Below, piece by piece: positions 17,496 to 25,281 of a DNA stretch of 35,572 nt. The notes under the pieces are model-generated. The model was not told where the DNA came from and did no database searches. It worked only from the letters and a program-made list of their open reading frames with translations. How positions within the stretch are numbered: the stretch's first letter is position 1; each line of letters starts with the position of its first letter. This DNA is from Flavobacterium agri (GTDB lineage: Bacteria > Bacteroidota > Bacteroidia > Flavobacteriales > Flavobacteriaceae): assembly GCF_013401995.1 (NCBI RefSeq), contig NZ_JACBJI010000001.1, positions 459,322-494,893 of the forward strand, read 5' to 3'. Both the position numbers and the translations under genes were made by a program.

Positions 17496-18175
17496 TTCGG
17501 TGCTTTTTAATTCACGTTTTGACGATTAGGCACATCGCTGGCTTAATCACCGGTGGGCTAAATTAGATACTGACTTCAATCTTGTCTCATTTAGTCTACC
17601 AACAACCCGAAAACTCGTTCAAAAGCATTTTTTGACTCATTTTCTGGGTCGGTTTTTATCCCAAAAGTTGGTTTTTGTATAAAAATCCTTACTGTTTTTT
17701 GCGGTTTTTCTGCTGGCATTTTGACACTTTTTTAGAGTTTTTTTAAGATTTTACGAATCGAAAGTATATGTAATAAAAATACTTACCAAATATTTTATCG
17801 ATAAAATACATAAAAACATAGATAAAATACACTATTTAACTATAATTGTAATACTATGACTACAATATATAATCAACAATAAGTTGTTGAAAACATTTCA
17901 TCGATTGTTAACAAAGCGCTAAAAAAAGTAGTTGGTCGAATTTTTGTGTTTTTGGTCGTTTTTTACTCTTTTTAGCATCGTTGAAATGCATTTTTGAGTT
18001 GTTCGTGTCTGAAAACGACTAAAAAATGTTACTGTTTTTTGTTAAAAAAGTTATCAGGATTAAGCTGTTGGAAAATCGTTTTCGAGCAAGCAATTCACGG
18101 ATAAATTATTCCCAAAAAATTTTACCGTCGAACGATTTTTGCTTAACTTGAAAGCACACAGCTAAAACCTTAATT
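17496..18175. other. Long AT-rich intergenic region between divergent transcription units
   Basis: These 680 bp hold no convincing gene. The DNA is much more AT-rich than the flanking genes, with many T-runs and A-runs. It contains an 18-bp perfect palindrome, TATTTTATCGATAAAATA (17791-17808), followed by a second GATAAAATACA (17800-17810 and 17821-17831, 21 bp apart). TACTGTTTTTTG occurs twice (about 17690 and 18029). It must carry the promoters of the adhesin operon (leftward) and of the sixA-ppk cluster (rightward). I could not place either with confidence; TAATTTAG on the minus strand near 17560 and TTAACTTG at 18143-18150 are imperfect -7 candidates. Confidence 0.6.
17791..17808. promoter_or_regulatory. 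18-bp perfect palindrome, possible operator
   Basis: TATTTTATCGATAAAATA reads identically on both strands. Its right half, GATAAAATACA, is repeated 21 bp further on, about two helical turns. This arrangement would suit a dimeric regulator acting on one or both divergent units. Chance in AT-rich DNA is a real alternative. Confidence 0.4.
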
Positions 18176-18679
18176 ATGAAGAATCTAATCGTAGTCAGGC
18201 ATGCCAAATCGAGTTGGGACGCTCCGTTGCGTGATATCGACCGTCCGCTGCAGCAAAGAGGTATAAAAGATGCGCATCTGGTATCGTCCTCGCTTTCGGA
18301 TTCTTTGCCGAAAACGTTCGTCATCATAAGCAGCCCCGCCAAACGCGCATCCGAGACGGCGGTGATCTTCGCGCAGAACATTTCGTATCCCGTAGAAAGC
18401 ATCCAGTACAACGAAGATCTTTATACGTTCGACGAACGTCAACTCGAGAAAGAGATACGCGACATAGACAACGATTACGATAATGTTATTCTTTTCGGCC
18501 ATAATGAGGCCATCACGAATTTTGTCAATAAATTTGGGGATATCTTTATAGATAACGTAACGACTTCTGGGGTCGTCTCTCTTACATTTGATTCCGACGA
18601 CTGGAGCGGGATCGACAAAGGAAAGACCCGCAAAGTCCTTTTCCCAAGAGATTTAAAGAATGAGTTCAGACCAATATAG
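18176..18679 (+). CDS. SixA-like phosphohistidine phosphatase
   Basis: This 167-residue cytosolic member of the histidine phosphatase (phosphoglycerate mutase-like) superfamily resembles SixA. The N-terminal RHG motif is VVRHAKSSW (R8, H9), followed by SSPAKRASET (R57) and the second histidine in ILFGHNEAI (H109); these supply the usual catalytic set. SixA removes phosphate from phosphohistidine proteins, but other phosphoesters are possible. The gene overlaps the start of ppk1 by 20 bp, so the two are translationally linked. Because Ppk1 works through phosphohistidine, a link to polyphosphate metabolism is attractive, but it is only inferred from the overlap. The ATG at 18176 directly precedes the conserved first strand. 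Confidence 0.9.
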   Translation: MKNLIVVRHAKSSWDAPLRDIDRPLQQRGIKDAHLVSSSLSDSLPKTFVIISSPAKRASETAVIFAQNISYPVESIQYNEDLYTFDERQLEKEIRDIDNDYDNVILFGHNEAITNFVNKFGDIFIDNVTTSGVVSLTFDSDDWSGIDKGKTRKVLFPRDLKNEFRPI

Positions 18680-20810
18680 GTACATAGACAGAGAAAAAAG
18701 CTGGCTAGCCTTCAACGCCAGGGTATTACAGGAAGCCGGCGATGAGACCGTCCCATTGCTTGAAAGGCTTCGATTCCTCGGAATTTTTTCCAACAACTTC
18801 GACGAGTTTTTCCGTGTGCGTTTCGCCGCCATACGCAGGCTTGCGCTTTCGGGCGAGTCGGGCGAGAAATTGCTCGGCGGCGTCTCGGCCCAACAATTGG
18901 TGAAAGACATTACCGAAATCGTGATCCGCCAGCAATCCGAAAGCTTGCGCATACTCAACGTGATCGAAAACCAACTGGCCAAGGAAAACATCTTCATGGT
19001 CAACGAAAAGGAAGTGACCAGAGAACAGGAGAATTTCATCAAGGATTATTTTATCCAGAAGGTAAGTCCGGCGTTGGTGACGATCATCCTCAACGATTTG
19101 GCCGAATTCCCGCTGCTCAAAGACACGGCGGGCTATCTCGCGGTCAAGCTCGTACTCAATACGCCTCCCGACAAAAATCCGCTGATCAACCTGGTCAAGC
19201 CCAAACGAGAGGTGCGTTACGCGCTTATCGAAATGCCTAAGACGATCAATCGTTTCGTGGTGCTGCCGACGGTGGAGGACAAGCAATTCGTGATGCTTCT
19301 CGACGACGTGATCCGTTACAACCTCGACAGTATCTTCAATATTTTCGATTACAAAAGCGTCAAGGCGCACATGATAAAAATTACGCGCGATGCGGAACTC
19401 GATATCGATTCGGATATGTCTAAATCGATGCTCGAAAAGATCGCGTATTCGGTAAAGGAACGCCGGATCGGTGAGCCGGTACGCTTCGTTTACGACCAAT
19501 CGATCGGCAAGGACACGCTCAAGTTTTTCCTGACGCATCTCGAGATCGATTCCTCGGATTCCATCATTCCCGGCGGGCGTTACCACAACCGTCGCGACTA
19601 TATGGACTTTCCTAATTTGGGCCGATACGACTTGCTGTACAAGCAAAAAACGCCTGTTCCGGTTAGGGGTTTGGGCCTCGACGGAAGCGTGCTCAACAAG
19701 ATCGCAGAGAAAGATTATATGGTGTACGCGCCATACCAATCGTTCTCGTACCTGATCAAGTTTTTGCGTGAAGCGGCGCTCGACCCGAACGTCACGACGA
19801 TAAAAATCACGTTGTATCGCCTCGCGCAGAATTCCCAGATCGTGAGTTCGCTTGTCAACGCGGCCAAAAATGGCAAGAAAGTAACCGTGCAGATCGAATT
19901 GCAGGCGCGTTTCGACGAAGCCAGTAACATTTCGTATGCAGAGCAGATGCAAACCGAAGGCATTAACCTGATTTTCGGTATCAAAGGCCTTAAAGTCCAT
20001 AGCAAGATCTGTGTCGTCGAACGCATCGAAAAAGGAAAACTCAAACGTTACGGCTTCATTTCGACCGGAAACTTCAACGAGAATACGGCGCGTTTTTATA
20101 CCGATGTGACGTTGTTCACGAGTCATCAGCAAATACTCAAGGAAGCTTCGAAAGTATTCGACTTTTTCGAGGTGAACTACAGGCTTCACCGATACAAGCA
20201 CCTTATCGTTTCGCCTCATTACACACGAACCAAATTCGGAAAACTCATCGACCGCGAGATTTTGAACGCGACTTTGGGCCGTGCGGCGTACATCGACATG
20301 AAGATGAACAGCCTTTCGGATTTTCCGATGATCGACAAACTGTACGACGCGAGCCGCGCCGGTGTCAAGGTGCGTTTGCAGATACGCGGTATTTGCGCGT
20401 TGATTCCGGGTGTGCCTGGCATGAGCGAAAACATCGAAGCGATCAGTATCGTCGACAATTTCCTCGAACATTCGCGTGTCTTTATTTTCTGCAACGACGA
20501 CAGGCCCGAGGTATACATCGGTTCGGCCGATCTGATGCGACGCAACCTCGACGCGCGTGTGGAAGTGACGTGTCCGATCTACGACGAAGGCATCAAAAGG
20601 GAACTCATAGAAACGTTCGAGATCGGTTGGAAAGGAAACGTGAAAGCGCGCTTCCATTCAGAAAAACTCGACAATATCTATCGTGCGAGAGGTGAAAATC
20701 CGGTGTTCCGCGCCCAATTCGAGATGTACAACTACTATCTCGACAAAATCGCGAAAGACGAAGAGGAAAAGCAGAAAGCAGTAGCGGAAAGTAGTGGCAG
20801 GATGCCGTAA
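18660..20810 (+). CDS. ppk1: Polyphosphate kinase 1
   Basis: Ppk1 reversibly polymerises the ATP gamma-phosphate into inorganic polyphosphate. The 716-residue product has the full family architecture: an N-terminal helical domain (starting YRYIDREKSWLAFNARVLQEA), a head domain and two phospholipase-D-like C-terminal domains. The autophosphorylated histidine is in LKVHSKICVVE (H447) and the second active-site histidine is in LEHSRVFIF (H604). The nucleotide-contact segments FNNFDEFFRVR and STGNFNENTARFYTD are present. The start overlaps the end of the sixA-like gene, and ppx follows after 82 bp, so this is a polyphosphate synthesis and degradation cluster. Confidence 0.97.
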   Translation: MSSDQYRYIDREKSWLAFNARVLQEAGDETVPLLERLRFLGIFSNNFDEFFRVRFAAIRRLALSGESGEKLLGGVSAQQLVKDITEIVIRQQSESLRILNVIENQLAKENIFMVNEKEVTREQENFIKDYFIQKVSPALVTIILNDLAEFPLLKDTAGYLAVKLVLNTPPDKNPLINLVKPKREVRYALIEMPKTINRFVVLPTVEDKQFVMLLDDVIRYNLDSIFNIFDYKSVKAHMIKITRDAELDIDSDMSKSMLEKIAYSVKERRIGEPVRFVYDQSIGKDTLKFFLTHLEIDSSDSIIPGGRYHNRRDYMDFPNLGRYDLLYKQKTPVPVRGLGLDGSVLNKIAEKDYMVYAPYQSFSYLIKFLREAALDPNVTTIKITLYRLAQNSQIVSSLVNAAKNGKKVTVQIELQARFDEASNISYAEQMQTEGINLIFGIKGLKVHSKICVVERIEKGKLKRYGFISTGNFNENTARFYTDVTLFTSHQQILKEASKVFDFFEVNYRLHRYKHLIVSPHYTRTKFGKLIDREILNATLGRAAYIDMKMNSLSDFPMIDKLYDASRAGVKVRLQIRGICALIPGVPGMSENIEAISIVDNFLEHSRVFIFCNDDRPEVYIGSADLMRRNLDARVEVTCPIYDEGIKRELIETFEIGWKGNVKARFHSEKLDNIYRARGENPVFRAQFEMYNYYLDKIAKDEEEKQKAVAESSGRMP

Positions 20811-20850
20811 TCGCTTTGCATTCGACGTTTTTCCAATTTAGACATAAATC

Positions 20851-20877
20851 CGAATCGTCTTTATAATCGACGATTCG
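20851..20877 (+). promoter_or_regulatory. Hairpin between ppk1 and ppx
   Basis: CGAATCGTC (20851-20859) and GACGATTCG (20869-20877) form a perfect 9-bp stem with the 9-nt loop TTTATAATC. No U-run follows. The stem ends 15 bp before the ppx start, so it could limit ppx translation, stabilise the ppk message or be a protein-binding palindrome. Confidence 0.6.
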
Positions 20878-20892
20878 ACAACTCAACATTAA

Positions 20893-21783
20893 TTGATCAA
20901 TATCCGTAAATACGCCGCGATCGACATCGGTTCCAATGCCGTAAGATTGCTCGTGGCCAACATTATAGAAGAAGCCGGGAAAGAAACCCAATTTACCAAA
21001 TCGTCGCTTGTGCGCGTTCCGATCCGTTTGGGCCAGGACGTGTTCACCAAAGGCGAAATTTCCGAAGAGAACATCGTGCGCATGTGCGACGCCATGAAAG
21101 CCTACAAGCTTCTCATGAAAGTGCACAAAGTGGAAAAGTACATGGCTTGTGCAACCTCGGCCATGCGTGAAGCCGACAATGGAAAAGAAGTGGTGGAACG
21201 CATCGCCAAAGAATCGGGTGTCGACATCGAAATCATCGACGGCAAAAAAGAAGCGGCCATCATCGCCTCGACCGATCTGCATTTCCTGCTAAAAACAGAA
21301 AATACGTATTTATATGTGGATGTGGGCGGCGGCAGTACCGAATTCTCATTGTTTTCGAACGGGAAAATCGTGGCTTCTAAATCGTTCCGGATCGGCACGG
21401 TGCGTTTCATCAACCACATGGTGCACGAATCGGTGTGGATAGAAATCGAGGCATGGATCCGAGAGCATTCGGTCGATTACGACAACATCAGTCTTATCGG
21501 TTCGGGTGGAAACATCAACAAAATCTTCAAGCTTTCGGGTAAATTACAGGAAAAACCGCTTTCGTATATGTACCTGAATTCGCAGTATTCGCTGATGAAT
21601 TCGATGTCGTACGAACAGCGTATTTCCGAACTTGGCCTCAATGCCGACCGTGCCGACGTCATCATTCCGGCGTTGCAGATCTATCTCAACGCGATGAAAT
21701 GGAGTGGTGCGCGCAACATTTACGTGCCCAAAATCGGTCTGTCGGACGGAATCATAAAAGCCTTATATTACGGGAAGATTTAA
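20893..21783 (+). CDS. ppx: Exopolyphosphatase, Ppx/GppA family
   Basis: This protein hydrolyses terminal phosphate from polyphosphate (or pppGpp in GppA-type members). It is 296 residues long, the short form with only the two ASKHA-fold domains and no C-terminal HD domain as in the roughly 500-residue E. coli enzymes. Key segments are AAIDIGSNAVRLL (phosphate 1 motif, about 8-20), ACATSAMREA, the catalytic Glu in KKEAAIIAS, YVDVGGGSTEFSLF (phosphate 2) and LIGSGGNINKIF. The start is a TTG at 20893 (MINIRKYAAIDIG), the only start that keeps the full first strand. The rare codon plus the hairpin just upstream suggest low or regulated translation. It probably acts against the product of the upstream ppk1. 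Confidence 0.93.
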   Translation: MINIRKYAAIDIGSNAVRLLVANIIEEAGKETQFTKSSLVRVPIRLGQDVFTKGEISEENIVRMCDAMKAYKLLMKVHKVEKYMACATSAMREADNGKEVVERIAKESGVDIEIIDGKKEAAIIASTDLHFLLKTENTYLYVDVGGGSTEFSLFSNGKIVASKSFRIGTVRFINHMVHESVWIEIEAWIREHSVDYDNISLIGSGGNINKIFKLSGKLQEKPLSYMYLNSQYSLMNSMSYEQRISELGLNADRADVIIPALQIYLNAMKWSGARNIYVPKIGLSDGIIKALYYGKI

Positions 21784-21794
21784 ATTTTTTCCTT

Positions 21795-22808
21795 ATGAAA
21801 GCATTGGTATACAGCTTCGTACTGGCGCTCGTCTTTGTGGGTTGCAACCGTCAGGCGGAAACAAAATCGGAAACGTCCGAGTACTTTTCGAGAACTTCAA
21901 GCGGCATACAGAACGGCAACGTAAAAGTCATCGACATTTCTACGCCAAAAGGCAATTTCAAGGTTTGGACGAAGCGCTTCGGCAACAATCCGAAAATGAA
22001 ACTGCTGCTTTTGAACGGCGGTCCGGGCATGTCGCACGAATATTTCGAATGCATCGAAAACTTCCTGCCCGAAAAGGAAATCGAGTTCATTTACTACGAC
22101 CAATTGGGAACAGGATTTTCAGACAACCCCAAGGATACGGCGTTCTGGGATTTGGCGCGATATGTCGAAGAAGTCGAACAAGTGCGAAAGGCATTGAACC
22201 TCGACAAAAGCAATTTCTTTTTGCTCGGTCATTCATGGGGCGGGATTTTGGCAACTGAATACGCACTCAAATATCCCAACGAACTCAAAGGTTTGATCAT
22301 CTCGAACATGATGGCAAGCGCGCCCGAATACGGCAAATATTCCGAAGTTTTGGCAAAAGGCATGAATCCGGACGTACTCAAAAGAATCCGCGACATCGAG
22401 GCCAGAAAAGATTTCGAGAATCCCGAATACATGAAACTGCTGATTCCGAACTTTTACGAAAAGCACATCCTTCGACTGCCTTTCGACAAGTGGCCGGAAC
22501 CCGTCACGCGCGCATTCTCGAGACTTAACGCTTCTTTGTACGTGACGATGCAAGGTCCGAGCGAATTCGGGATTTCGGGTAGGCTCGAAAAGTGGGACAG
22601 GAGCAACGACCTCAAGAATCTCAAGATGCCGACTCTTGTCATCGGAGCGAAATACGATACCATGGATCCTAAATACATGGAATGGATGTCGCAACAGATT
22701 CCCGACGGCCATTACCTGTATTGTACTAACGGAAGCCACATGAGCCTTTACGACGACCAGAAAACCTATATGGACGGACTTACCAAATTCATCACATCGG
22801 TCAAATGA
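21795..22808 (+). CDS. Proline iminopeptidase-like alpha/beta hydrolase lipoprotein
   Basis: This is a 337-residue alpha/beta hydrolase of the proline iminopeptidase (S33) type, which would cleave N-terminal proline or small amides or esters. It has a lipoprotein signal (MKALVYSFVLALVFVGC, Cys17), so it should be membrane-anchored in the periplasm. The oxyanion-hole segment is LLLNGGPGMSHEYF, the nucleophile elbow GHSWGG (S147), the acid probably GAKYDTMDP and the histidine NGSHMSLYDD. The cap region is helical. The frame is open further upstream into ppx, but the ATG at 21795 places the signal peptide correctly. Its stop overlaps the start of the next gene by 4 bp (ATGA), showing coupling. 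Confidence 0.93.
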   Translation: MKALVYSFVLALVFVGCNRQAETKSETSEYFSRTSSGIQNGNVKVIDISTPKGNFKVWTKRFGNNPKMKLLLLNGGPGMSHEYFECIENFLPEKEIEFIYYDQLGTGFSDNPKDTAFWDLARYVEEVEQVRKALNLDKSNFFLLGHSWGGILATEYALKYPNELKGLIISNMMASAPEYGKYSEVLAKGMNPDVLKRIRDIEARKDFENPEYMKLLIPNFYEKHILRLPFDKWPEPVTRAFSRLNASLYVTMQGPSEFGISGRLEKWDRSNDLKNLKMPTLVIGAKYDTMDPKYMEWMSQQIPDGHYLYCTNGSHMSLYDDQKTYMDGLTKFITSVK

Positions 22809-23389
22809 ACAAAACCAGACTCGAAGCCTTTAGCGATGGCGTATTGGCCATCATCATCACGATTATGGTGCTTGAATTGAAAGTGCCCGAAGAAGGGACT
22901 TTTGAGGCATTGTTCGCACTCGCACCTAAATTCGTGAGCTACGTGCTCAGTTTTCTTTACATAGGTATTTATTGGAACAATCACCATCACATGTTGCATA
23001 GCGCCAAACACGTGAACGGCAAGATCCTTTGGGCGAACCTGCACTTGTTGTTTTGGTTGTCGCTCGTGCCTTTCACGACGGCCTGGATGGGAGAAAACCA
23101 TTTCTCGCAAGCGTCAATCGCGCTTTACGGACTCGATCTGCTCTTGTCGGGATTGGCGTTCGTAATGCTTCAAACCTGTATCATCAAAAGCCAGGGCAAG
23201 GATTCACTGCTCAAAAAGGCTGTGGGCAAAGATTTGAAAGGCAAGGCATCGGCCGTATTGTATTCGAGCGCAATCGTGTGTTCTTTCTTCAACGAATGGA
23301 TTTCGGGTGCGATCTACGTTTTCGTAGCGCTCATGTGGCTGATTCCCGATACGCGCATCGAAAAAGTCTTGACCGAAAAAGAAAACTAA
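22805..23389 (+). CDS. TMEM175/DUF1211 family membrane protein, putative K+ channel
   Basis: This 194-residue integral membrane protein has about six transmembrane helices. The first helix carries the family signature RLEAFSDGVLAIIITIMVLE (R-x3-FSD), the filter-lining motif of bacterial TMEM175 potassium channels. A second conserved patch, IYWNNHHHMLH, follows. Bacterial members form tetramers and leak K+. The gene overlaps the preceding hydrolase by 4 bp, so both are made from one transcript. I see no metabolic connection between the two. It converges on dnaX with a 26-bp gap and no obvious terminator. Confidence 0.9.
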   Translation: MNKTRLEAFSDGVLAIIITIMVLELKVPEEGTFEALFALAPKFVSYVLSFLYIGIYWNNHHHMLHSAKHVNGKILWANLHLLFWLSLVPFTTAWMGENHFSQASIALYGLDLLLSGLAFVMLQTCIIKSQGKDSLLKKAVGKDLKGKASAVLYSSAIVCSFFNEWISGAIYVFVALMWLIPDTRIEKVLTEKEN

Positions 23390-23415
23390 AACTGTTTTGG
23401 ATAGGAATTCCGACG

Positions 23416-25145
23416 TTAAAAATCCAAATCGAAAGTACGTCTCAACGTATCCAATTGCGGATTGATCTGGTTGAGCCTGTTGTATCGATCCTGTGGCGTA
23501 AACGCTTTTTTGCTTTCCATCTTTTCGTTTACGACGATTTTTATGTCGATGTCGTGGTTGTGCAGTTTCCCGCGGAGATAACCGACCAAATCGTGTTTTC
23601 CGCCTTCAAAGTCGATTTTCGAGCCTTCGTTCGGAAGTTCATGGACAATCGTCGTACCGTCGAGTTTAGGATCGTTGATCAGCAAAAGCGCTTCCATGAT
23701 CTTTTGGCCGTTGTCCGAAAGTTTTTGGGCGTATTTGTTCCATTGCAGCAACATGTCGGTTTCATTGAACGCCTCGGTGAGGTGCTCGGTCGTACGGACA
23801 ATACTCTTTTGGGATTGTTCGAGTTCGCGTTTGGCACGTATGCTCGCAAGCGACAAAGCCGATACCGGAGCGGTCTGTTTCACCACGACGGTTTCGGTCA
23901 CAGAATTTTCACCGTCGCTGATCTCGACCGTTTGTACTTCGGTAATCGTATGTGTGAGGATTTGCGGGGCTGGCTCGGGTTTTGCAGGTTCGGCAATCAC
24001 GATTTCGGGTGTACTTACCTCGATATCCTTAAGCCTTCCGTAGAAGAAATTGGGCGGGATTATAAAGCCGTCAACTTTTTTTTTTCTCCATCATAGGTGA
24101 TGGAGGCCAATTGCATAAGGCAAAGCTCGACTAGCAATCGTTGGTTCTGGCTGACTTTGTACTTCAAATCGGCATCGTTCGCCACTTCGATTCCTTTGAG
24201 CAGAAAGTCGCGGTCGGCGCGCAATGATTGACTTGAATACAATTGTTGTGCGGTTTCTCCTTTCTCGAGAAGTTTGAGCGTAGCCGGTGTCTGGCATACG
24301 AGCAGATCGCGGAAATGCGACGCCAATCCCGAAACGAAATGATGTCCGTCAAAACCTTTTGCAAGGATGTCGTTATAGGTGACGAGCAATTCGGGAATCT
24401 TGTTCTCGAGAATAAGATCGGTTACTTGAATGTACGTTTCGTAATCGAGTACATTGAGGTTTTCGGTCACGGCCTGGCGCGTGAGGTTGGTTCCGCAATA
24501 CGAAACCACGCGGTCGAAAATCGACAAGGCGTCGCGCATCGCACCGTCCGCTTTTTGGGCGATGATGTGCAAAGCGTCGTCCTCGGCCGTGATACCTTGG
24601 CTTTGCGCGACTTCGGCCAAATGTTCCTTAGCATCTTTTACCGTGATTCGCTTGAAATCGAAAATCTGGCATCGCGACAAAATAGTCGGCAGGATTTTGT
24701 GTTTTTCGGTCGTCGCCAAAATAAAGATCGCATGCTTCGGCGGTTCTTCGAGCGTCTTCAAAAACGCGTTGAAAGCCGAAGTCGAGAGCATGTGCACCTC
24801 GTCGATGATGTAAACCTTGTATTGTCCGGTCTGTGGCGGGATGCGCACCTGGTCGATCAGGTTCCGGATATCGTCCACCGAGTTGTTCGAAGCCGCATCG
24901 AGTTCAAAAACGTTGAATGCGAAATCCTCGTTCGGGTCGTCGTAACCGGGTTGGTTGATCTTGCGCGCCAAAATCCTCGCGCATGTCGTTTTTCCTACAC
25001 CTCGCGGGCCTGTGAACAACAACGCCTGTGCCAGGTGATTGGTCTCGATCGCATTGAGCAACGTATTGGTAATAGCTTGCTGTCCGACCACATCCTTAAA
25101 GGTCTGCGGGCGGTATTTGCGTGCCGATACTACGAATTGCTCCAT
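23416..25145 (-). CDS. dnaX: DNA polymerase III tau subunit, needs -1 frameshift or A-run slippage
   Basis: This is the full-length product. It reads dnaX from 25145, shifts -1 (or gains one A by transcript slippage) in the A10 run at 24085-24076, and continues in an open frame to the stop at 23416. The predicted tau protein is 576 residues. Checked codon by codon, the -1 frame is open from the run to the downstream segment: GEKKK, then VDGFIIPPNFFYGRLKDIE, then a Pro/Glu/Val linker, then a helical C-terminal domain (about 430-576) ending DTLRRTFDLDF. That C-terminal part has no plausible independent start beyond a GTG and no promoter. Full-length tau dimerises the replicase core and contacts DnaB helicase. 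A one-base sequencing error in the homopolymer would give the same picture. Confidence 0.8.
24060..25145 (-). CDS. dnaX: DNA polymerase III gamma subunit, zero-frame dnaX product
   Basis: This is the clamp-loader ATPase, 361 residues when translated without shifting. It has AAA+ domains I and II and the collar domain III. Walker A is GPRGVGKT (46-53), Walker B/DExx is VYIIDEVHML, and sensor 1 is ILATTEKHK. The four zinc-binding cysteines found between Walker A and the ELDAASN motif in E. coli DnaX are absent; the segment reads NQPGYDDPNEDFAFNVFELD. Translation ends at TAA (24062-24060) 13 nt after the A10 run, giving a natural gamma-like form. The start MEQFVVSARKYRPQTF is the conserved DnaX N terminus. 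A promoter with perfect -7 and -33 elements lies just upstream. Confidence 0.93.
   Translation of the reverse strand: MEQFVVSARKYRPQTFKDVVGQQAITNTLLNAIETNHLAQALLFTGPRGVGKTTCARILARKINQPGYDDPNEDFAFNVFELDAASNNSVDDIRNLIDQVRIPPQTGQYKVYIIDEVHMLSTSAFNAFLKTLEEPPKHAIFILATTEKHKILPTILSRCQIFDFKRITVKDAKEHLAEVAQSQGITAEDDALHIIAQKADGAMRDALSIFDRVVSYCGTNLTRQAVTENLNVLDYETYIQVTDLILENKIPELLVTYNDILAKGFDGHHFVSGLASHFRDLLVCQTPATLKLLEKGETAQQLYSSQSLRADRDFLLKGIEVANDADLKYKVSQNQRLLVELCLMQLASITYDGEKKKLTAL
24076..24085 (-). other. A10 slippery run in dnaX
   Basis: Ten consecutive A residues on the coding strand are read GAA AAA AAA AAG in the zero frame. The zero-frame stop comes 13 nt later, and the -1 frame opens into the tau tail. 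A run of this length allows both ribosomal -1 slipping and RNA polymerase slippage. A small CTTC-TACG-GAAG hairpin (UNCG-type loop) lies about 28 nt downstream, probably too far to stimulate ribosomal slipping. Confidence 0.7.
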
Positions 25146-25165
25146 TTTTTGCGAAAGGTAAAGCG

Positions 25166-25194
25166 CAAATATAAGTTGAATTGCTACTCGGCAA
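25166..25194 (-). promoter_or_regulatory. dnaX: Promoter of dnaX
   Basis: On the minus strand a TTG (25194-25192), an 18-bp spacer and TATATTTG (25173-25166) match the Bacteroidetes housekeeping consensus TTG-N17-23-TANNTTTG exactly. Transcription would start near 25161, about 16 nt before the dnaX ATG. Confidence 0.75.
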
Positions 25195-25281
25195 TTGACA
25201 ATCTACAATTAGTAATCAACAATTTTCGGTGGATTTTCAAAAGCGATTGTACTGCAAAAAGTTAGCGTCCGATACGGAATG

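Noticed and set aside
18726..20657. 643-codon open frame on the minus strand opposite ppk1
   Set aside because: It is the antisense reading of a full-length, strongly conserved ppk1. Its composition (His, Phe, Arg, Val rich) is that of a reverse-strand shadow and no domain is recognisable.
23416..24000. Independent 194-residue gene after dnaX
   Set aside because: The frame is open back to the A10 run of dnaX, it has no promoter, and its sequence looks like the tau C-terminal region. It is best read as the frameshifted tail of dnaX.
23029..24096. 355-codon plus-strand frame overlapping the TMEM175 gene and the dnaX tail
   Set aside because: It runs in the wrong frame through the membrane protein gene and antisense through the tau tail, with no recognisable motif.
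24243..25265. 340-codon plus-strand frame opposite dnaX
   Set aside because: It is the reverse reading of the conserved DnaX ATPase core. It also runs through the dnaX promoter.
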